Origin: Streptomyces violens
GTDB taxonomy: Bacteria; Actinomycetota; Actinomycetes; Streptomycetales; Streptomycetaceae
Assembly: GCF_000717745.1 (NCBI RefSeq)
Contig: NZ_JOBH01000032.1
Span: 1-31,930 of the forward strand
Reading direction: 5' to 3'
DNA: 31,930 nt
Part shown: positions 15,482 through 22,645 of the stretch, piece after piece
Numbering within the stretch: the stretch's first letter is position 1
How the letters are laid out: each line of letters begins with the position of its first letter
Made by a program: the position numbers and the translations under genes
Notes under the pieces: model-generated
Seen by the model: the letters and a program-made list of their open reading frames with translations, nothing else
Told to the model about the DNA's origin: nothing
Database searches by the model: none

Positions 15482-15572
15482 GGGATCTCCACGCGCGTGG
15501 AGGTGAGCCGTCTCCCCGCTGGATGCGCAGCGCGCAACGGTCCCCCGTGCCCGCTTGCGCGGGCGAACGCCC
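15482..15572 (+). ncRNA. Putative crRNA-like RNA (pseudo-repeat / spacer / pseudo-repeat)
   Basis: Pseudo-repeat 1 (15482-15510) is exactly 29 nt and matches the array repeat at 23 of 29 positions. Its stem CTCCAC / GTGGAG keeps pairing through a compensatory change (G-C to A-T at repeat positions 10 and 17), and the 8-nt 5' handle GTGAGCCG is unchanged. A 33-nt pseudo-spacer (15511-15543) follows, then pseudo-repeat 2 (15544-15572): a perfect 6-bp stem GCCCGC / GCGGGC with loop TTGC and a diverged tail. The unit therefore keeps what Cas6e needs for one mature guide. It is transcribed opposite to the cas operon, inside the cas8e leader. A -10-like CACAAT at 15471-15476 would start RNA at pseudo-repeat 1. 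Function is inferred from structure plus the matching target at 15638-15669. It resembles CreA-type or cas-autoregulatory crRNA-like RNAs of type I systems. Confidence 0.7.
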
Positions 15573-15595
15573 TTCCGGTAGCGCCGACTTGAGAA

Positions 15596-15624
15596 CTTGT
15601 GCGCCTCCGGGAGGGCCTAGTCAA
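15596..15624 (-). promoter_or_regulatory. Candidate promoter of the Cascade operon (cas8e-cas2)
   Basis: On the minus strand TTGACT (15624-15619) is followed after 17 bp by CACAAG (15601-15596), or after 18 bp by ACAAGT. The -35 is close to the HrdB consensus, the -10 is mediocre. Transcription would start near 15590, giving a leader of about 140 nt that is antisense to the crRNA-like element. The target site begins 10 bp upstream of the -35. Confidence 0.35.
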
Positions 15625-15634
15625 CGTAGCGCAG

Positions 15635-15669
15635 AAGTCTCCACGCTGTAGGCGATGCAGAAGAAATTG
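15635..15669 (+). promoter_or_regulatory. Putative Cascade target site (AAG PAM + protospacer) upstream of cas8e
   Basis: AAG (15635-15637), the canonical I-E PAM, is followed by a protospacer matching the pseudo-spacer that starts at 15511. Positions 1-5, 7-11, 13, 15-17, 20 and 21 match; 6, 12, 14, 18 and 19 do not, and beyond 21 similarity is random. Positions 6, 12 and 18 are those flipped out by Cas7 and not read. Seed-only pairing would let Cascade bind but not license Cas3 cutting. The site fills the space between the cas3 stop (15672) and a candidate -35 at 15619-15624. Confidence 0.65.
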
Positions 15670-15671
15670 AG

Positions 15672-18551
15672 TCAGGGCAGCAGCTCGATGCCCACGCTTG
15701 AGTTCTTGATCGTTTTCTCTCCGAAAGGACACACCCAAGATCCGTCCGTCTCACCGCTACCGGCAGGGAGCATCTTCAGCACTACGAGATCGCGGAGGGC
15801 AGGCTGTCTATCCCAGGCAGCCGGAGTGGGGTGTCCCTCCCCTCCGCCGCGCAGCCACTTGCCGGGGACCGGGGCGACATGCGCCATAACTTGGGCCACC
15901 TCTTGCCGTGATAGACCACTCCGGCCCCCGGTGGGGAGGGCCAGCAGTCCAGACTCATCCAGGGTCAAAGCGCCACTGGGCTGCTGATACAGGCACAACA
16001 CGCGTCCGGTGTCGGCACCCAGGCGGGTGGTCAGCAACTCCTCGGTGACGCCGGCTTCCCGGCGGCTGAGCCGGTGAAGATCCCCGGCCACATCTGCCGG
16101 AGCGCAGATGCTCACCACCTCGGCCATGTGCGTCTGCGCTTCTTCCTCAGCCTGGCGTTCGGCGTCCATGCGCTGCAGTTCGCTCTTTGCGGCGCTCTCC
16201 AGGCGGTCGACGAAGTCCTCGGCGTACACCTCGTCAATGAGGCGCTGGACATCACCGGGCACCGCAATGCCGGATGCCTGGCACGTATCCAGAAGCTGCG
16301 CGGTGCGATGGAGGAGTCCCTCGTCGTATACCGCCCCCCAGGTACGCGGCACCGCAGTGGTGCCCGATTCGCCGACCGGTTCCAGGATCACCAGGCGCGG
16401 CACCTCTTCGGGCTGGGCCCAAGCGGGGCGGCCGGTCTTGCCGCGCTGGTGGCGGCGGCCACGCCCGGCGCGCTGGAGGAGCTGGGCCAGCGGCGCGAGA
16501 TCGCTGACGATCAGGTCGAAGTCCAGGTCGAGGGACTGCTCTACGACCTGGGTGGCCACCAGGATGGATGCCGGGCGGGGCAGGGCGACCTCGTCCGCGC
16601 TGCGCGGCTTGCCGTACGCCGCCTCGCACTCGGCGGTGATGCTCTGACGAGTAATGGCGGGATAGCGGGAGTGCAACAGGCGCAGTCCGCCCGGGCGGGC
16701 AGCCAGGTCGGGGAAGGCCCGGCGCAGGTCGCGGAAGGTTTGCTGGGCTTCGGCGACGGTGGTGCAGCACACCAGGGCGGTACCACCTTGCTCGGTGACG
16801 GGCCGGAGCGCTTCCCGCACGGCTTCCCGCCGTCCCCCGGCGCGCGGGGGCGTGTGAGCACCGGCGGCGGTGTCCCACAGGACGCGGCGCACTTCCACAT
16901 CAAGGGTGCGGGCCCGCTGGCTGGGAGTCGTCCGGGGCGCGGCGACCACACCGGTTCGGGCGTCGGTGAAGAGCCAGCCCGGATAGGTGGGGGCAAGCGC
17001 CGAGGGCTCGGGGAAGCCGGCGCCGCGGCGGTAGGCGTCCACCAGCGAGCCGGCCGTGCGGCCGGTCAGGGTCGCCGACAGCAAAACCACCGGGGCGCCA
17101 AACGCGCCGAGCCACTCCAGAAGGCGGCACAGCAGTTGGTGCATCCACGGTCCGTAGGCGTGAGCTTCATCGACCACGAAGACCTTGTCGGACAGGCCGA
17201 ACAGACGCAGCGCGTTGTAGGTGAGCGGCAGGATGGCACCGAGCGCTTGGTCGATCGTGCCGGTCGCGAGCGGGGCGAGCAGCCCTCGCTTGGCGGTCCG
17301 CAACCAGGCGTCCGCCTCAACTGCGGTGGCCGAGTCGGTACTTACCTCGCCAGCCTGTGGCGGTGCATCGGTCTCGGCTTCATCTCCGTTGTAAGCCGGG
17401 CTGAGCCAGGCCATGGAGTGCAGCAGGGTCAGTGCCCGCTCCCCGCCCATCGCCCCCTCCGCGAACTTCCGCACCCGGGGGTACATCGCGTCCGCGGTGG
17501 CCATGGTCGGCAATGCGAAGTACAGCCCGCGCGCCCCGGACGCCCGCCCCAGCACCGAGGCCGCATACAGGGCCGCCTCGGTCTTGCCGTCCCCTGTCGG
17601 CGCAGTGACCAGCAGCAACCCAGATCCGTTCTCTCCCACCAGCGACGGGAGACGGGCAGTGAGGTCGGCCTGGAGAGGATTAGGCGAGAAGGGGAACATC
17701 CCCTCGAACCGCCCCGTATCGAACCGGGCCCGGCCCAGACGTGCTTCCGACACCAGCCCCGGGGCCGCGGTCCGCGCACGATCCCAGTGGGCATCCAGCT
17801 CCTCGGGGCTGCCCTGCCATCCGGGCGGGGGCAGCAGTGGCGTGATCGCGCGGGTCTGGCTGGCCAGCCAGTCCGCGACGACCACCATCCCGGTGACGAT
17901 GACGGCCAGTTCCGCCGGCAGCCCCCGCCGGGGCACCGCATCGGCGCCAGTGATTCGCCGCAATTCCGCGAAGTGAATTCGCCGCTGGGCAGCCCAGCCC
18001 TCCTCCCCCAGGCCAGACCGGTATTCGCTGGCGCGGGCCAGCTCCTTGGCCTTCAAGACCGATCCGTAACAGCCGTGATGCCCGCTGAGCAGCTGGGCAA
18101 CCTGATGGCTCACCGCTTGCCGCATCGAGCTGCCCCCGGGGTATTCAGCCTCCCCAAGCAGGTGCGCCAGCGCCCAATGCGTGGCCATCTCATGCCGGAA
18201 CGCCCGCTCGCGTTCCGCGCCGCGAGCGAACTCGTAGGCCGGGTCGCTCTTTACGGCGGCGAACGCCTCTGGCACCTGAGCCTGGAACGGCGGCGTGATC
18301 TTCCCCAGATCGTGGAGCCCGGCCCAGAACGACAGCACGGCCCGCGCCTCGCCCACTGTTAACCCGAGAGCCTGAGCCAGGCGGTCCCGCACCCGGTCAC
18401 CGATCAACGCGTCCCACAGGGCGCCGAACACCGCTGCGGTGTCCAGCAGATGACAGATCACCGGATACGGCCGGGGGAGCCCCCGCTCCTTACCCCAGAA
18501 ACGAGCATCGAGAGGGACTTCTCCCGGCAGCACGTCTTCGCGTCGCATCAT
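15672..18551 (-). CDS. cas3: CRISPR-associated helicase-nuclease Cas3
   Basis: A 959-residue Cas3 that unwinds and degrades Cascade-marked DNA. The N-terminal HD nuclease has ICHLLDTA (His34), AGLHDLGK (His80-Asp81), LSGHHG (His158-159) and VVADWLAS (Asp228). The SF2 helicase has Walker A TAPTGDGKTEA (about 317-327), Walker B VVDEAHAYG (DEAH 461-464), SATLTG, and late motifs VATQVVEQSLDLD and LLQRAGRGRRH (motif VI). The C-terminal domain runs to the stop at 15672. All catalytic motifs are intact. I choose ATG 18551 (an ATG ATG pair at 18551/18548); no good ribosome site precedes it, and the frame is open for 48 further codons upstream. It is separate from the Cascade operon by the regulatory gap. 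Confidence 0.93.
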   Translation of the reverse strand: MMRREDVLPGEVPLDARFWGKERGLPRPYPVICHLLDTAAVFGALWDALIGDRVRDRLAQALGLTVGEARAVLSFWAGLHDLGKITPPFQAQVPEAFAAVKSDPAYEFARGAERERAFRHEMATHWALAHLLGEAEYPGGSSMRQAVSHQVAQLLSGHHGCYGSVLKAKELARASEYRSGLGEEGWAAQRRIHFAELRRITGADAVPRRGLPAELAVIVTGMVVVADWLASQTRAITPLLPPPGWQGSPEELDAHWDRARTAAPGLVSEARLGRARFDTGRFEGMFPFSPNPLQADLTARLPSLVGENGSGLLLVTAPTGDGKTEAALYAASVLGRASGARGLYFALPTMATADAMYPRVRKFAEGAMGGERALTLLHSMAWLSPAYNGDEAETDAPPQAGEVSTDSATAVEADAWLRTAKRGLLAPLATGTIDQALGAILPLTYNALRLFGLSDKVFVVDEAHAYGPWMHQLLCRLLEWLGAFGAPVVLLSATLTGRTAGSLVDAYRRGAGFPEPSALAPTYPGWLFTDARTGVVAAPRTTPSQRARTLDVEVRRVLWDTAAGAHTPPRAGGRREAVREALRPVTEQGGTALVCCTTVAEAQQTFRDLRRAFPDLAARPGGLRLLHSRYPAITRQSITAECEAAYGKPRSADEVALPRPASILVATQVVEQSLDLDFDLIVSDLAPLAQLLQRAGRGRRHQRGKTGRPAWAQPEEVPRLVILEPVGESGTTAVPRTWGAVYDEGLLHRTAQLLDTCQASGIAVPGDVQRLIDEVYAEDFVDRLESAAKSELQRMDAERQAEEEAQTHMAEVVSICAPADVAGDLHRLSRREAGVTEELLTTRLGADTGRVLCLYQQPSGALTLDESGLLALPTGGRSGLSRQEVAQVMAHVAPVPGKWLRGGGEGHPTPAAWDRQPALRDLVVLKMLPAGSGETDGSWVCPFGEKTIKNSSVGIELLP

Positions 18552-18700
18552 GCGCCATGGATAACAGTCCCCACTGACAACGCCGTCCCACCTGCGCAAA
18601 CGAAGCCCCTCCCCGATGAGCCCCGGGACGTAGACTGCGCTCCATACCTGTGCTGATGCTGGAGAACGACCACGGCCTCTCGCACCCCGATGCACGCATT
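18552..18700. other. cas3 upstream region
   Basis: The 150 bp between the cas3 start and the array 2 leader box must contain the cas3 promoter (minus strand). No convincing -35/-10 pair or operator stands out. No second copy of the AAG target found upstream of cas8e was seen here, so any autoregulation would act on Cascade rather than on cas3. Confidence 0.35.
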
Positions 18701-18741
18701 AAAGAAACGGCAAAGCCCAGTTAGAACCGCAGGTCGGGAAG
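18701..18741 (+). promoter_or_regulatory. Array 2 leader box and candidate promoter
   Basis: The 41 nt directly before the first repeat follow the pattern AAAGAA-N3-GCAAA-N7-TAGAA-N2-GCAGG-N3-GGAAG, shared with array 1 without gaps. TTAAAG (18699-18704) and TTAGAA (18721-18726), 16 bp apart, could be -35 and -10 elements for array 2; this part is weak. The leader is only modestly AT-rich. Confidence 0.6.
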
Positions 18742-21522
18742 GTCCTCTCCGCGCGAGCGAAGGTGAGCCGGGCCTGGTCGCCGCACCCGAGCGTCTTCTG
18801 GAGTCCTCTCCGCTCGCGCGGAGGTGAGCCGGTGTAGCGGCCGACCCACTCCCCCGGCAGACGGCCCTCTCGGCGCGAGCGGAGGTGAGCCGAAGATCAC
18901 CATCTTCGAGTCGGACGGGGACGTGCCCTCTCCGCGCGAGCGGAGGTGAGCCGATCGCGCAGTTCCTCATCGGTGGGCACCGTGGGTCCTGTCCGCGCGA
19001 GCGGAGGTAAGCCGTGGTTCCGGCACAGGAGGTTGTTGCACGGCGTGTCCTCTCCGCGCAAGCGGAGGTGAGCCGGTCCCTGGCTGGGGCGACGCGATCA
19101 AGGTCGCGTGCTCTCCGCGCGAGCGGAGGTGAGCCGTCGCCGCGGTCGTCCCAGGCGTGCGTGCCCTCGTGCTCTCCGCGCGAGCGGAGGTGAGCCGCGG
19201 TGCGTGTGAGACGTGCCGGCCGTCGCGTTGTGCTCTCCGCGCGAGCGGAGGTGAGCCGCAGATCGAGGCCGAGGCGTACGCACTCTGACCGTGCTCTCCG
19301 CGCGAGCGGGGGTGAGCCGTCCCCTGGTGGGGTCGCTGCGCCAGAGGGCGCGTGCTCTCCGCGCGAGCGGAGGTGAGCCGGCGAACCGGTCGGGGGCAGA
19401 GGCGCCCACGCTGTGCTCTCCGCGCGAGCGGAGATGAGCCGCGGGAGTCGAGCAGGGCGCCGGTGTCGCCCATGTGCTCTCCGCGCGAGCGGGGGTGGGC
19501 CGACGGCGGTAGCGTCGGTGGCCGTCTGGTGGCCGTGCTCTCCGCGCGAGCGAAGGTGAGCCGACCGGCGACCTGGACGGAGCGGCCGAGGCGACGTGCT
19601 CTCCGCGCGAGCGGAGGTGAGCCGTCCAGCGGCACGTCCCGCGGGCCGTGCAGGCGGTGCTCTCCGCGCGAGCGTAGGTGAGCCGTCGAGACGTGCGCGA
19701 GCGGCCGTACGTGCCGCGTCCTCTCCGCGCGAGCGGAGGTGAGCCGTTCGCTGCCGGGCACGGATTCGCGGCATGGTTGTCCTCTCCGCGCGAGCGGAGG
19801 TGAGCCGGCCGTGTCCGGCAGCCCGGAGTCCGCGGACGTGTCCTCTCCGCGCGAGCGGAGGGGAGCCGCTGCACCTGCCGGGGCCGGTCACCAAACTGCA
19901 GTCCTCTCCGCGCGAGCGGAGGTGAGCCGCGCCCGGGGCCGGAGAGCCATTGGGCTGAGGGGTCCTCTCCGCGCGAGCGGAGGTGAGCCAGTACGCCGTC
20001 CGCCTCCTCGATGCCCGCGAGTGTCCTCTCCGCGCGAGCGGAGATGAGCCAGCGGTGGGGGCATGAGGCACTTCACGCGCAGGGTCCTCTCCGCGCGAGC
20101 GGAGGTGAGCCGTGGTACGTGTGGGACACCACCGTGGACCGGGAGTCCTCTCCGCGCGAGCGGAGGTGAGCCGCCCGCCCCGACGGTGGGTCAGGACGGG
20201 CTTTGGTCCTCTCCGCGCGAGCGGAGGTGAGCCGTCGTCGTCCTTGCCGGTGCCCTCCACGACTGTGTCCTCTCCGCGCGAGCGTTGGTGAGCCGTTGGG
20301 CCGCGCATGGCCCCGATATGCCACCGCGTCCTCTCCACGCGAGCGGAGAGGAGCCGGGTTCCGGGACGTCCTGGACGATCGCCTTGATGTCCTCTCCGCG
20401 CGAGCGGAGGTGAGCCGGCCGTACGCGACGGCCGCCAGGTCCTCCTCCTGTCCTCTCCGCGCGAGCGGAGGTGAGCCGACCAGCGTGTGCCGCCCCGGCA
20501 TGGCGCAGATGTCCTCCGCGCGCGAGCGGAGGTGAGCCGTCGTCGCCGGGCCGGTAGTCGTAGACGTATCGGTCTTCTCCACGCGAGTGGAGGTGAGCCG
20601 GCCGGCCATCGCGAGTCGCCGCGCTCGCCCCGGCCTTGTCCGCGTGAGCGGAGGTGAGCCGACCAGTCCCAGTTGGACTCTTTCGGTGGTGCTGTCCTCT
20701 CCGTACGAGCGGAGGTGAGCCGAAGCGTTCCGCCTGGTCGGGGCCCGACTCCAGTTCCTCTCCACGCGAGCGGAGCGAACCGGCGATGACGGTGTCGCCA
20801 GGGGCTGACCAGCTGCCCTCCGCATGAGCGGAGTTGAGCCGTTCGCCGCCCGTCTTCGTGGCCTGCACGTCTACTCCTCTCTGCGCAGGCGGAGGCAAGC
20901 CCGCGGAGATGGACGAGCTGATACCCAGCCAGAAGCTCCACTTCGCGAGGCAGAGCTGAGTCGAGGTCGCACGATGACCGGCCCGCACCACAGTTCCGCT
21001 CGACGACGAAGATCAGCCGTAGTCGAAGGTGTTCCAACCGATCGTCTGGTCTCTCCGCGTGAAGCCGACTGCGTCCTGACGGCTTACGGGCCTTCTCCGC
21101 GCGAGCGAAGGTGAGCCGACGGACGGCGCTGTCCGTACATTGGCGGTACGGTCCTCTCCACGCGAGCGGAGGTGAGCTGCAGCTCGTACAGGCGGTCTTC
21201 ACCGTGGACGTGCTGCGCAAGCGGAGGTGAGCGGTATCGACGACCCGAGTCGACCACGTAGTTACGTAGTCTCCGCCTGAGCGGAGGTGAGTCGTGCCCA
21301 ACCATGCCCCTTTCAACCTCTTCACGCGGGCAGGGATGAGCTGCGGGGCCCGCTGTTGGTCCTGTGGAGCGCGCGACCCTCTTCTCGCGAGCAGACGATC
21401 CGGAAGCACGGAAGTCAGCGGTGGCAGCGAAGCGGTTCTCTCCGCGCGAGTGGCGGCGAATCGGGGCTCTCCTTGGCAGACTGAAGGGGAAGTGTTCTCT
21501 CTACGCGAGCGCATGTGAGCCG
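18742..21522 (+). CRISPR. Type I-E CRISPR array 2 (about 47 repeats, leader end at 18742)
   Basis: About 47 units with a 61-bp period, read on the plus strand and opposite in orientation to array 1. Consensus begins GTCCTCTCCGC and ends GCGGAGGTGAGCCG. The first units vary (18742 CGAAGG; 18803 with flipped loop; 18864 and 18925 GCCC; 18986 GTCCTGTCC). Ten units (19108-19685) begin GTGCTC. Units 19718-20539 mostly return to GTCC. From about 20572 to the last unit (21494-21522) repeats decay: those near 20935, 20991, 21048 and 21315-21403 are barely recognisable, and some lengths slip by a base. The trailer is therefore on the right. The leader lies beside cas3. Confidence 0.95.
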
Positions 21523-21533
21523 CACTCTTAGGC

Positions 21534-21610
21534 CACTGAGCGTCCCGGAGTGAACCTCTCGCTCCGTTACGGAATAACTGAACGGTGACCTGCATTACTG
21601 CCGCTCAGTG
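21534..21610. repeat. 9-bp inverted repeat flanking the promoter of the DUF5655 gene
   Basis: CACTGAGCG (21534-21542) and CGCTCAGTG (21602-21610) are perfect inverted copies 59 bp apart, bracketing the region before the gene at 21634. Between them lie CGGAG...CTCCG (also an inverted repeat) and TTACGGAATAAC, the most AT-rich stretch nearby. They may be operator half-sites or chance. Confidence 0.4.
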
Positions 21611-21633
21611 ATGGTGCAGGAGTGGGGAGGAGC

Positions 21634-22560
21634 ATGAAGGACCTGAAGGCCTTCCGAGTCAGAGGCGGCCGGGCCACGGAGATACCGGGTGCGTCGGTTG
21701 CGGTGGAGCGGGAGCTGCAGTCGCTGGTCGAGGCGAATATGAAGGCGCTGCTGGGCATCCGCTTCCTGGCGACCGAGTACCCGACCGGTCAACACCGAGG
21801 CCGGATCGACTCGCTTGGGCTGGATGAGAACTGCAATCCGGTGATCGTGGAGTACAAGCGCTCGCGGGACCAGAATGTGATCAACCAGGCGCTGTCGTAT
21901 CTGTACTGGCTGCAGGGCCATACGCACGAGTTCGAGAACCTGGTCAAGGAGAAGCTGGGCGCCGAGACGGCGGGGTCAGTGGACTGGAGCAACCCGCGCC
22001 TGATGTGCATAGCGGGAGCGTTCTCGCACCACGACAAGGTCGCCGTGCAGATGATCGGTCACCGGATCGACCTGCTGACCTACCGGGTCTTCGACGACCT
22101 GCTCACGCTGCAGATGGTCGCCTCCGTTGCCGGCCGTGCCGCCGCCCAGCGCAGCAGGATGCCGTCGCCAGCGCACACATCGGGGAACGGGCGGGCCGTG
22201 GGAGTGAAGTCGGTGCAGCAGTACCTCGACGAGGCGCCGCAGTCGCTCCGGGATCTGTATGAGCGGCTGGACGCGGCCCTTCTGGACTGCGAGGGCGTGC
22301 GCAAGGAGACGCAGTTGCACTACGTCGCCTGTCGGCGGATCAAGAACCTGGCTACGGTGCGCGTCCAGCCGCGTAAGCATCAGCTGGTGGTGAACCTGCT
22401 GCTGGACCCGGACACGGTCGAGCTGGAGGACGGTTTCACCCGCGATCTTCGCGGGACGGGCTGCGTGGGCGTCCGGGACGGGGTCGAGCTGCGCCTGGGC
22501 TCCTTTGACGACCTGCACCGGGCCGCCAATCTGCTGCAGCGCAGCGTCGCGGCGGCCTGA
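21634..22560 (+). CDS. PD-(D/E)XK nuclease-like protein with DUF5655 C-terminus
   Basis: A 308-residue protein starting at ATG 21634 after GGGGAGGAGC. Residues about 50-110 read GRIDSLGLDENCNPVIVEYK, with Asp59, Glu73 and Lys75 forming the D-x13-ExK core of the PD-(D/E)XK/NucS-like nuclease fold, then NVINQALSYLYWL. A middle linker (about 175-195) is Ser/Pro-rich. Residues about 195-305 (YERLDAALL, QLHYVACRRIKNLATVRVQP, KHQLVVNLLLDPD) match DUF5655, often found with nuclease or restriction-like domains. All three presumed catalytic residues are present. It lies 111 bp beyond the old end of array 2 and may be part of the local defence cargo; its substrate is unknown. Confidence 0.75.
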   Translation: MKDLKAFRVRGGRATEIPGASVAVERELQSLVEANMKALLGIRFLATEYPTGQHRGRIDSLGLDENCNPVIVEYKRSRDQNVINQALSYLYWLQGHTHEFENLVKEKLGAETAGSVDWSNPRLMCIAGAFSHHDKVAVQMIGHRIDLLTYRVFDDLLTLQMVASVAGRAAAQRSRMPSPAHTSGNGRAVGVKSVQQYLDEAPQSLRDLYERLDAALLDCEGVRKETQLHYVACRRIKNLATVRVQPRKHQLVVNLLLDPDTVELEDGFTRDLRGTGCVGVRDGVELRLGSFDDLHRAANLLQRSVAAA

Positions 22561-22574
22561 GCTGCGCAACGTTC

Positions 22575-22613
22575 AAGGGCGGTGCCTCCCTTTGGGAGGG
22601 CACCGCCCTTTTT
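22575..22613. terminator. Bidirectional intrinsic terminator
   Basis: A strong hairpin between convergent genes: GGGCGGTGCC (22577-22586) pairs with GGCACCGCCC (22599-22608), TCCC with GGGA, one bulged G, loop TTT, flanked by AA and a T-run at 22609-22613. It ends the DUF5655 gene on the plus strand and probably the methyltransferase gene on the minus strand. Confidence 0.85.
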
Positions 22614-22645
22614 CTGCGTACGTGGCTCTGTGCCGGGTCTCGCGT

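Noticed and set aside
15544..15671. A normal short CRISPR array between cas3 and cas8e
   Set aside because: Only two hairpin units exist, the second with a diverged tail, and no third unit follows at +61; a dedicated crRNA-like element fits better.
16074..18362. Large plus-strand ORF of 762 codons
   Set aside because: It is antisense to cas3, whose catalytic motifs are all intact on the other strand; typical high-GC shadow frame.
18548..21595. A minus-strand ORF of about 1000 codons across array 2
   Set aside because: Same artefact: AHLRSRGE-type repeats come from the CRISPR repeat read on the opposite strand.
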